The notes below the pieces were generated by a model. That model made no database searches and was not told where the DNA came from. It saw only the letters and a program-made list of their open reading frames with translations. DNA of 5,028 nt from Deltaproteobacteria bacterium (GTDB taxonomy: Bacteria; Desulfobacterota; Desulfarculia; Adiutricales; JAGVGV01): assembly GCA_015233515.1 (NCBI GenBank), contig JADFXS010000133.1:1-5028 (forward strand). Reading direction: 5' to 3'. A program made the position numbers and the translations under genes. Of this stretch, positions 1 through 5,028 are shown one piece after another (position 1 is the first letter of the stretch; the number at the start of each line of letters is the position of its first letter).

Positions 1-597
1 CCTTTTTATTTCGATCAGATCATCAATGTAATATTCAGCGTCCAGAGCCGGGTTTTTATAGGCGATCAAGGAAACCCCCGCGCCCTTGGCCGCTTGCGCA
101 TCGTTTTCCGAATCGCCCACATATATGGCCTCGTGGGCGGAAACCTGAAGGCGGTCGAGAATCAGCAACACCGGTTCCGGGTCGGGCTTAGGCGTGGTTA
201 CTTCATGAATTGAGACCACCAGATCGAAATAATCCACCAGCCCGAAGTCGTTCAACACACGATTGATGGAATGCCCGCGATTGGTGCAGATCGCAATTTT
301 GTATCTGTTTTTTAGAAATTCCAGCAATTCGATCAAGTGTGGCGATGCGATCATATAAGGATTGAATTGACGATAATCGATGGAATAGCGCAAGGATTGG
401 GCCTGTTCATACAGTTCCGCGGGAATGAATCGCTTGATAGCCAGGTCCGTGGTGGCGATATGGACAAAATCTATTTCCGTTTCGGTCAAGGGCGGCAGGT
501 CTAAACCGGTGCGTAACCGGTTGAAAAAAGCCGCATTGGCCTGCCGGGAATCGAACAGGACACCATCACAGTCGAAAATGACGAGTTTATAAGGCAT
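1..597 (-). CDS. HAD-superfamily phosphatase (phosphoglycolate phosphatase-like), 3' end outside window
   Basis: The reading frame is open for 199 codons from ATG at 597 to the window edge with no stop, so the C-terminus is missing. All four HAD motifs are visible: motif I DCDGVLFDS (nucleophile D9, acid/base D11), motif II CTNRG (T105), motif III TPKPDPEP (K137) and motif IV VGDSENDAQAA (D162, D166). The helical stretch between motifs I and II (about residues 20-95) fits a C1-type cap, as in the phosphoglycolate phosphatase, PpaX and beta-phosphoglucomutase group. The expected reaction is Mg2+-dependent hydrolysis of a small phosphate ester in the cytoplasm; the substrate cannot be read from the sequence. 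The start is chosen because motif I sits at the usual distance of about 8 residues from it. No clear Shine-Dalgarno sequence precedes it. The gene follows the DUF1573 selenoprotein gene on the same strand after 156 bp with a large inverted repeat, so co-transcription is doubtful. Confidence 0.9.
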   Translation of the reverse strand, partial: MPYKLVIFDCDGVLFDSRQANAAFFNRLRTGLDLPPLTETEIDFVHIATTDLAIKRFIPAELYEQAQSLRYSIDYRQFNPYMIASPHLIELLEFLKNRYKIAICTNRGHSINRVLNDFGLVDYFDLVVSIHEVTTPKPDPEPVLLILDRLQVSAHEAIYVGDSENDAQAAKGAGVSLIAYKNPALDAEYYIDDLIEIKR

Positions 598-671
598 AGT
601 GATAATAATCCAATAAGGGAATCAAGATTTACCGGAGGAGATCAAGCCAAAATAAATATAACTTCAGTAAA

Positions 672-721
672 CCGGAACGACAAACGCCCGAACCGCATCA
701 GTGGGCGTCAGTCGTTCCCGG
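672..721 (-). terminator. Long inverted repeat, candidate terminator after the DUF1573 selenoprotein gene
   Basis: GGAACGAC at 674-681 pairs with GTCGTTCC at 711-718, and ACGCCC at 684-689 pairs with GGGCGT at 703-708. A 2x2 internal mismatch separates the two stems. Two more outer pairs (672-673 with 720-721) form if C719 bulges out. The loop is 13 nt. It lies 33 bp past the stop of the selenoprotein gene and before the HAD gene, the right place to end the upstream transcript. There is no clean U tract on either strand, only AT-rich sequence beyond, so a structured RNA or REP-like element is an alternative. The rest of the 598-753 gap shows nothing clear. Confidence 0.5.
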
Positions 722-753
722 AAATATGACTAATCTAAAATATAGCTTTCAGA

Positions 754-1356
754 TCACCCGCCTGAGCCGCTTTTGGCCGGGGCCGGTTGAGCCGGCGCCG
801 ACGGTTGATCGGTGACCTGAGGTTTTGGTGGTTGCTGGCCGGGACTGGAAGCCTGGGCTTCGACTTTACCGGACAAGGCCAGAACGAATTGCTTAACATG
901 TTCATCAGGAAGATTGGTTTTAACAAGAGCTTTTTTTAAAAAGTCCTTGCCCGCCCATTCGGGATAAATCTTGACGGACAGGGTGATTTTGCCGGCGCCG
1001 CCTGGCTGGATCCGCTGGTCAAACTTGACCAGAGAACAGCCTCAGCCCGGGGTGACGGATTCGATGACCAATTCCCCCCGACCTTTATTTTCCACCATAA
1101 AATCATGAGTAACGATGGTATCCGGTTGGACCAGGCCGAAATCAAAGGCCTGCTCGGAAATTACCAGTTCCGGCTGAGGTCCGGTGGGCGCCGGCGCGGC
1201 TGGTTGGCCGCTCGCCGGTGGAGTCGTGGTCTGAGCCGCCGGGGCGGCCGGCTTGCCGGGTTTGCCGGACGTCTGATCCCCGGCTTGGACCGGAAGAACC
1301 ATTCCCACGATCATGGCCATCAGCAAGGCGACTATTCTTATATGGCCTGAAATCAT
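754..1356 (-). CDS. DUF1573-domain exported selenoprotein (Sec encoded by in-frame TGA at 1042-1044)
   Basis: I read this as one 200-residue protein with selenocysteine at residue 105. The first 104 codons encode a signal peptide (basic start, hydrophobic core, VQA-GD cleavage after about residue 25), a Pro/Ala/Thr-rich linker (about 30-62) and the first half of a DUF1573 domain ending SVTPG. The frame then meets TGA, and after it continues GCSLVKF, QPGGAGKITLS, EWAGKDF and KKALVKTN to a C-terminal KSGSGG and a TGA stop. The adjacent paralogue (1527-2096) matches throughout and has Cys at the TGA position: TPG-U-G-C here, TPG-C-G-C there. By eye the domains are about two thirds identical, and both proteins end AKSGSGG. 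A hairpin of bacterial SECIS type follows the TGA. The ATG at 1356 is chosen because it gives the same MISG start and signal peptide as the paralogue; the in-frame ATG at 1530 would overlap the neighbour and precede the promoter. A G-rich ribosome-binding stretch lies at 1361-1366. DUF1573 is Ig-like (PF07610) with no assigned role that I know of. A recent nonsense mutation is the alternative but explains the hairpin poorly. Confidence 0.88.
1004..1044 (-). promoter_or_regulatory. Bacterial SECIS element directly after the Sec UGA codon
   Basis: Read on the minus strand, UGA (1044-1042) is followed after 9 nt by CUGGUC (1032-1027), loop AAGUUU (1026-1021) and GACCAG (1020-1015). The DNA core CTGGTCAAGTTTGACCAG is a perfect palindrome. 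A lower stem forms between GGCUG immediately after the UGA (1041-1037) and CAGCC (1008-1004), with UUCU/CGGAUC between, where U-A, C-G and U-G pairs are also possible. The apical loop contains a G and begins 16 nt after the UGA. Bacterial SECIS elements recognised by SelB have this form: inside the coding region, a small apical loop with G, roughly 16-37 nt from the UGA. The Cys paralogue has no comparable hairpin at the same site although its protein is very similar. Confidence 0.82.
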
Positions 1357-1384
1357 ATTTTCCCCCAAAAACAAAATTACTTTA

Positions 1385-1413
1385 ATCATACTCCCTGGGT
1401 TGGAGTTTAGCAA
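1385..1413 (-). promoter_or_regulatory. Sigma70-like promoter of the DUF1573 selenoprotein gene
   Basis: On the minus strand TTGCTA (-35, 1413-1408), a 17 bp spacer and TATGAT (-10, 1390-1385) lie 28 bp ahead of the ATG at 1356, giving a 5' UTR of about 22 nt. The -10 differs from consensus at one base and the spacing is ideal. The upstream paralogue has the same arrangement with an identical -10 box, so the promoter was probably copied with the gene. It implies that the selenoprotein gene can be transcribed independently of its neighbour. Confidence 0.6.
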
Positions 1414-1420
1414 GATTTTG

Positions 1421-1463
1421 GGGCGGAGCAAGCAGCGCTTGATCGTCAATGCGCCGGACGCCC
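1421..1463 (-). other. Imperfect hairpin between the two DUF1573 genes
   Basis: GGGCG at 1421-1425 can pair with CGCCC at 1459-1463. Inside it GCGCTTG at 1435-1441 pairs with CAA-GCGC at 1447-1454, with one bulged T and a 5 nt loop. It lies in the 170 bp gap after the Cys paralogue and just upstream of the selenoprotein promoter. It could be a weak terminator for the upstream gene. No U tract follows, and the middle of the structure is unpaired, so it may be chance in GC-rich sequence. Confidence 0.3.
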
Positions 1464-1526
1464 AGTTTAAATCTCCTATCATCCCGTCGCAATAAATAGC
1501 ATTTAAGGAATCGTGAAGATACTCGG

Positions 1527-2096
1527 TCATCCTCCGGATCCGCTCTTGGCTGATTCGGGTTGAGACGGCTTGGGCTCGCTGGTGGAAGAAGTTTGGCCTT
1601 CAACATTACCATTTAAGGTCAGGATGAATTGCTTCATTCGCTGTTCCGGGTCGTTGGTCTTGACCAATGCCTTTTTTACGAATTCCTTTCCTGCCCAGTC
1701 CGGAGCTATTTTAATGGACAATGAAATTTTACCTGTGCCGCCGGGTTGGATTTTGGGGTCAAAGGTGACTACCGTGCATCCACATCCTGGAGTGACGGAT
1801 TCGATAACCAATTCACCCTTGCCTTTGTTTTCCATAACAAAATCATGGGTGACTTCGGTATCCGGTTTGACATTGCCGAAATCAAAGGACATTTCGGGGA
1901 CGGCCAATTGTGGTTGCAGACCCGGGGCCGCCGGAGCGACCGGCTGAGCGGTCGCCGGCGGCGTCGGTGTTTGAGCGGTCGAGGCTGCCGGCTTGGATGC
2001 TTTTCCGGTCGATTGCTCCGCTGCTAGAACCGGAGCCGCCATTAGCGACAATATAGTGATAACTATTAATATTACGGTTTTTGTTCCAGAGATCAT
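1527..2096 (-). CDS. DUF1573-domain exported protein, Cys-containing paralogue
   Basis: This is a complete 189-residue protein. It has a signal peptide (one Lys near the start, hydrophobic core, VLA-AE cleavage after about residue 25), a Pro/Ala/Thr-rich linker (about 30-60), a DUF1573 Ig-like domain (about 62-168) and a Ser/Pro/Gly-rich tail ending AKSGSGG. Recognisable domain pieces are FDFGNVKPDT, VTHDF, ENKGKGELVIESVTPGCGC and QPGGTGKISLSIKIAPDW. The C-G-C motif, the only cysteines, is the probable active or metal-binding site. There is no lipobox, so a soluble periplasmic protein is expected. The ATG at 2096 has a strong ribosome-binding site (AGGAGG at 2106-2101, 4 nt spacing). The gene is the tandem paralogue of the selenoprotein gene downstream, with the Sec position here coded as Cys (TGT). 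Its biochemical role is not known to me; thiol redox or metal handling in the periplasm is only an inference from the motif. Confidence 0.9.
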   Translation of the reverse strand: MISGTKTVILIVITILSLMAAPVLAAEQSTGKASKPAASTAQTPTPPATAQPVAPAAPGLQPQLAVPEMSFDFGNVKPDTEVTHDFVMENKGKGELVIESVTPGCGCTVVTFDPKIQPGGTGKISLSIKIAPDWAGKEFVKKALVKTNDPEQRMKQFILTLNGNVEGQTSSTSEPKPSQPESAKSGSGG

Positions 2097-2125
2097 AAAT
2101 CCTCCTGTTGTACGATTGCGTTTTT

Positions 2126-2154
2126 ATCATACTACCGGCGATGGTGTTTCACAA
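2126..2154 (-). promoter_or_regulatory. Sigma70-like promoter of the Cys-type DUF1573 gene
   Basis: On the minus strand TTGTGA (-35, 2154-2149), a 17 bp spacer and TATGAT (-10, 2131-2126) end 30 bp before the ATG at 2096. The -10 matches consensus at five of six bases and the -35 at four of six. The 5' UTR would be about 22 nt and contains the AGGAGG ribosome-binding site. The layout closely parallels the promoter of the selenoprotein paralogue. Confidence 0.65.
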
Positions 2155-2214
2155 GATTAACTATGTTTCATTATTATTACAAATAAGTTACCTTGACTGA
2201 TTCGGTCTTTTGAC

Positions 2215-2243
2215 TTGACGCCCGCGAATGAAATGAATATTTC
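2215..2243 (+). promoter_or_regulatory. Possible weak promoter for the ClC gene
   Basis: TTGACG (2215-2220) is followed after 17 bp by TATTTC (2238-2243). The -35 box is good but the -10 box is poor. Other TTGACT boxes at 2193 and 2210 have no better partner. The divergent layout requires a plus-strand promoter somewhere in 2155-2270, and this is the best candidate visible. Confidence 0.28.
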
Positions 2244-2283
2244 CCTATTTTAAAAAGTTCAGGCGACGACCGGGAGGAAAACC

Positions 2284-4095
2284 ATGCCCTTTTACCGTCT
2301 CTATTCCGGGCTCATGAAAATGCTGGTCGGGAAGAGTCCGCGTTTGGTCGGAAAAAAAAGCCGCCTGATCGTATATTGCGTTTTTGTTGGAGTTATCGCC
2401 GGACTGGGTGCGGCCGGATTCCTTTATGTCTTGTCCTGGGCCAATGTATTTTTTATGAAAATCATTGCCGGGTACGAAATTCTGGAACCCCCCGGGGAAC
2501 AGATACTTCACGTCCATTTTCAAACCAGTCCCCGGCCCTGGCTCCTGTTTCTGGTCCCGGCCATCGGCGGCCTGCTTTCCGGATTCCTCGTCTATACCTT
2601 TGCCCCCGAGGCCGAGGGTCACGGCACCGACGCCATGATCGACGCCTTCCATAACAAGGAAGGCCTCATTCGGGGCCGGGTCCCGATAGTCAAGGGACTG
2701 GCCTCGATCTTAACCCTGGCCAGCGGCGGAAGCGCCGGGCGGGAAGGACCCATCGCCCAGATCGGAGCCGGGTTCGGTTCCTGGATCGGCCAGATCCTTA
2801 AGCTGGACGTCCGGGAACGCCGCCTGCTTTTGCTGGCCGGAACGGCCGGCGGGCTGGGGGCTGTTTTTCGGGCGCCTCTGGGCGGGGCCCTGACCAGTAT
2901 CGAGGTCTTGTACAAGGAGGATTTCGAGACTGAGGGGGCCGTGACCAGCATCATCGCCGCCGTGGTGGCCTATGCGGTGTTCATTCTCATCTTCGGTTCC
3001 CGGCCGATATTCGACACTCCGGATTTCAAGTTTACCAATCCGATGGAATTGCTTTTTTATTCGGCCCTGGGCCTGATCTGTAGTCCTCTGGGTCTGATCT
3101 ACTCCAAGCTTTTTTATGGCAGCCGGGACCGCATTTTTCGGCGTCTGCCCATAAAAAAGCATTATATCCCGGCTTTGGGCGGGTTAGGGGTCGGCCTGAT
3201 CGGCCTGTTCCTGCCCCAGGTCATGGGCTCGGGCTGGGGCGTGATCCAAGAGGCCATTTGGGGGCATCTACCTTTGAGCCTGATGATCGCCGCCATATTC
3301 TTCAAGATGGTCACCACTTCGCTGACCATTAGTTCCGGAGGGTCGGGCGGGGTCTTCGGTCCGACCCTTTTCATCGGCGGGATGATCGGTGGCGTGGTCG
3401 GTCACTTAGGCCACCTTTATGCTCCGCACATCGTCACCCAACCCGCGGCTTACGTTCTGGTGGGGATGGCCGCGTTCTTTGCCGGCGTAGCCAACGCGCC
3501 TCTGGCCGCCATCCTTATGGTTTCCGAGATGAGCGGTTCCTACGGCTTGCTGGCCCCGCTGATGCTGGTTTCGGTCATTGCCATCCTCCTTTCCTCCCGC
3601 TGGTCCATTTACGAAAAACAGGTCAAGAACAAGTTTCATTCTCCGGCTCACCAGGCCGACATGACCGTGAACATCCTCGAAGAGATTAAAGTCGGCCGGA
3701 TATTTCATCCCCAGGACGATGTCGTTACACTCCCCGCCGGCATGAAGCTCAAGGAAATCAAGGAGCTCCTGACCCAGACCCGCCAGGTGTATTTCCCGGT
3801 CAAGGACTTAAAAGGCCGTTATTTCGGAATATTGAATATGCATGATATCAGAATGGTCCTTTTTGATGAGAACGTGGCTGATTTGGTAGTGGCCGGGGAG
3901 TTGGTCGGACCGATGGCTTTTGTCCGCCCCGAAGACAGCCTTTTCGCGGCCCTATCCCGTTTCACCGACACCGGCTATGGGCAGATTCCGGTGATAATGA
4001 ACTACAAGGGGCGGGATATCATTTGTGGCCTCTTAACCCACGAAGACGTCATCAAAGCCTATCAAGAAGAAGTGGCCCGACGGCGGGAAACTTGA
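2284..4095 (+). CDS. ClC-family chloride channel/transporter with C-terminal CBS domain pair
   Basis: This is a complete 603-residue inner-membrane protein. A ClC core (about 25-445) is followed by two cytoplasmic CBS domains (about 470-525 and 540-597), which in this family usually bind adenine nucleotides and modulate gating. Signature elements appear in order: GHGTD (112-116) at the place of the usual GSGIP anion-selectivity loop, GREGP (152-156) with gating glutamate E154, SIEVLY (205-210), GGVFGP (355-360), and Y443 in SIYEKQ, the likely counterpart of the central pore tyrosine. The position matching the internal proton glutamate of E. coli ClC (E203) is Val208, as in vertebrate ClC channels, so coupled Cl-/H+ exchange is uncertain. 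The ATG at 2284 has GGGAGG at 2272-2277 with 6 nt spacing. The gene diverges from the DUF1573 pair, and nhaA follows 51 bp downstream on the same strand. Possible roles are anion movement in acid, osmotic or pH homeostasis; fluoride export is less likely because the selectivity loop is not of the fluoride type that I know. Confidence 0.93.
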   Translation: MPFYRLYSGLMKMLVGKSPRLVGKKSRLIVYCVFVGVIAGLGAAGFLYVLSWANVFFMKIIAGYEILEPPGEQILHVHFQTSPRPWLLFLVPAIGGLLSGFLVYTFAPEAEGHGTDAMIDAFHNKEGLIRGRVPIVKGLASILTLASGGSAGREGPIAQIGAGFGSWIGQILKLDVRERRLLLLAGTAGGLGAVFRAPLGGALTSIEVLYKEDFETEGAVTSIIAAVVAYAVFILIFGSRPIFDTPDFKFTNPMELLFYSALGLICSPLGLIYSKLFYGSRDRIFRRLPIKKHYIPALGGLGVGLIGLFLPQVMGSGWGVIQEAIWGHLPLSLMIAAIFFKMVTTSLTISSGGSGGVFGPTLFIGGMIGGVVGHLGHLYAPHIVTQPAAYVLVGMAAFFAGVANAPLAAILMVSEMSGSYGLLAPLMLVSVIAILLSSRWSIYEKQVKNKFHSPAHQADMTVNILEEIKVGRIFHPQDDVVTLPAGMKLKEIKELLTQTRQVYFPVKDLKGRYFGILNMHDIRMVLFDENVADLVVAGELVGPMAFVRPEDSLFAALSRFTDTGYGQIPVIMNYKGRDIICGLLTHEDVIKAYQEEVARRRET

Positions 4096-4146
4096 CCCGG
4101 ATTTTTTGTGTTTTATAGCAAATGAATAAGCCAGGTTATCAAGCAT

Positions 4147-5028
4147 ATGAAAACAAAACTGACTAAGCTTTTCATGGAATTTTTTGAAAGCGAGCAGGCT
4201 TCGGGAATTATCCTGATTCTCTGCACGGTAATTTCAGTCTCTATCGCCAATTCTTATTTCGGGAAAGGTTATTTGGAGTTTTGGCATGCCAAGCTTTGGC
4301 TTGAGATAGGTGACGCCATTTCCCTGAATTACAGTTTGGAACACTGGATTAATGACGGATTGATGGCGATTTTTTTCTGTTGATCGGCCTTGAAATTGAG
4401 AGAGAACTTTATGTCGGGGAACTGTCTGATCCGAAAAGTGCGTCGCTGCCGATAGCTGCCGCCATCGGCGGCATGATGACGCCTGCGCTGTTTCACTTTC
4501 TTCTCAACCGCGGGACTGAAACAATAAGCGGAGCCGGCATTCCCATGGCCACGGACATTGCTTTCACGATTGGAGTCCTTGCGTTGCTGGGAAACAGAGT
4601 TCCAGTGTCGCTAAAAATTTTTCTTGCCGCCTTAGCCATAATAGACGACTTAGGCGCTATTTTAGTTATTGCCCTGTTTTATATGAGTGACTTCTCGCTT
4701 TTATATCTAGTGTTAGCGTTAGGGGTATTTACAGGATTACTGATTCTAAACCGCGTCGGCTTCCTCTGGTTACCCCTTTATCTCGTTCCTGGCTTAATCA
4801 TGTGGTACTTTATCCTCAAATCAGGTGTCCACGCCACAATCACCGGTGTTCTTCTCGCCTTTGCTATTCCGTTTAGGCGCGGTGATGACGAATCGCCGTC
4901 TTACCAGTTGCAGCATTTCTTGCATAAACCGGTGGCATTTATCATTATGCCCATTTTTGCACTGGCCAATACCGGCATTGCTCTGACAGGAAACTGGATT
5001 GAAGGCTTGGCAACATCAAACAGCTTAG
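4147..5028 (+). CDS. nhaA: Na+/H+ antiporter NhaA, frameshifted at a T run and cut by the window end
   Basis: NhaA is an inner-membrane antiporter exchanging Na+ or Li+ for H+. The first frame (4147-4383) gives an NhaA N-terminus with FFESEQASGIILIL and HWINDGLMAIFF, then goes out of frame and stops at 4381. From 4377 the -1 frame continues as LLIGLEIERELYVGEL through SNSL at the window end with no stop. If one T is restored the protein reads 294 residues so far; about 90 more are expected, since E. coli NhaA has 388. Essential residues are kept: D137 in ATDIAF (E. coli D133), D167-D168 in AIIDDLGA (D163-D164) and the His in KSGVHAT (H225, a pH-sensor region). The conserved second part argues for a sequencing or assembly indel, a very recent mutation, or slippage rather than an old pseudogene. 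The start follows a weak AGG (4133-4135). The gene looks more AT-rich, with more TTA and ATA codons, than the ClC gene. Confidence 0.88.
4369..4379 (+). other. nhaA: Homopolymer frameshift site in nhaA (A-T7-CTG)
   Basis: Seven T at 4370-4376 sit between GCGA and CTG. Eight T would read Ala-Ile-Phe-Phe-Leu-Leu-Ile-Gly, matching the NhaA family consensus MAVFFLLVGLE; seven give Phe-Cys-stop. A -1 ribosomal slip on the UUU/UUC run, or RNA polymerase adding one U, would also restore the frame. Nothing seen nearby (an SD-like stimulator or a clear pseudoknot) specifically supports programmed slippage, so an indel is the simplest reading. Confidence 0.8.

Noticed and set aside
1042..1044. TGA reassigned genome-wide to Trp or Gly
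   Set aside because: The Cys paralogue, the ClC gene and the selenoprotein gene itself all end with TGA at family-appropriate points, and the aligned residue is Cys rather than Trp or Gly.
1105..1350. Plus-strand open frames across the DUF1573 genes (also near 1570-1947 and 1746-2027)
   Set aside because: They are antisense to well-supported genes, rich in Arg/Gly/Ser from the complementary Pro/Ala codons, and lack recognisable domains or ribosome-binding sites.
754..1356. Pseudogene by nonsense mutation at 1042
   Set aside because: There is only one stop, at the exact Cys column, with intact downstream coding and a specific hairpin that the paralogue lacks. Selenocysteine explains all of this better, though mutation cannot be fully excluded.
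1042..1530. A 162-codon minus-strand reading from ATG at 1530 to the TGA at 1042 as a complete gene
   Set aside because: Its first 58 codons overlap the end of the Cys paralogue and cover the promoter, and have no signal-peptide logic. The true start is ATG 1356, and the TGA is the Sec codon.
2245..3708. Minus-strand open frames inside the ClC gene
   Set aside because: These are shadows of a high-GC coding region. The plus-strand ClC reading is unambiguous over its full length.
4381..4383. The nhaA TGA as a second selenocysteine codon
   Set aside because: Reading through in the same frame gives a sequence unlike NhaA, while the -1 frame restores the family motif LLIGLE at once. This is a frameshift.
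1..5028. CRISPR arrays, tRNA or rRNA genes, insertion sequences, attachment sites
   Set aside because: I saw no spaced direct repeats, tRNA-like cloverleafs, rRNA sequence, transposase frames or terminal repeats on either strand.

Overview
The window looks like a chromosomal segment from a free-living, selenocysteine-using bacterium. A Desulfobacterota (deltaproteobacterial) source is my best guess. It rests on the selenoprotein, the moderately high GC of most genes and the type of ClC protein; there is no rRNA or marker gene to confirm it. TGA is the natural terminator of several genes here, so the in-frame TGA discussed below is recoding or mutation, not a genome-wide code change.

Layout. 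Left half, minus strand: the 5' part of a HAD-superfamily phosphatase (597 down to the window edge); a gap with a strong inverted repeat (672-721); and two tandem paralogous genes for exported DUF1573-domain proteins (754-1356 and 1527-2096). Each paralogue has its own good sigma70-like promoter and a signal peptide. Right half, plus strand, diverging from the pair across a 187 bp gap: a ClC-type chloride channel/transporter with a C-terminal CBS pair (2284-4095), then an NhaA-type Na+/H+ antiporter (4147 to the window end). The NhaA gene carries a one-base contraction in a T run that breaks its frame.

Main discovery. The paralogue at 754-1356 is almost certainly a selenoprotein. Its frame has TGA at 1044-1042, exactly where the neighbouring paralogue has the first Cys of its conserved T-P-G-C-G-C motif. 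Coding similarity continues for 95 more codons to a matching C-terminus. A perfect hairpin followed by a lower stem starts directly after the TGA, at the distance expected of a bacterial SECIS element, and the Cys paralogue lacks it. Ordinary gene calling would truncate this protein at residue 104 or call it broken.

How the genes may work together. The two DUF1573 proteins look like a Sec/Cys pair of periplasmic proteins with a C-x-C (U-x-C) site, possibly redox or metal related; their function is not known to me. ClC and NhaA lie in the same direction 51 bp apart and both concern ion and pH homeostasis. The HAD phosphatase has no evident functional tie to the rest.
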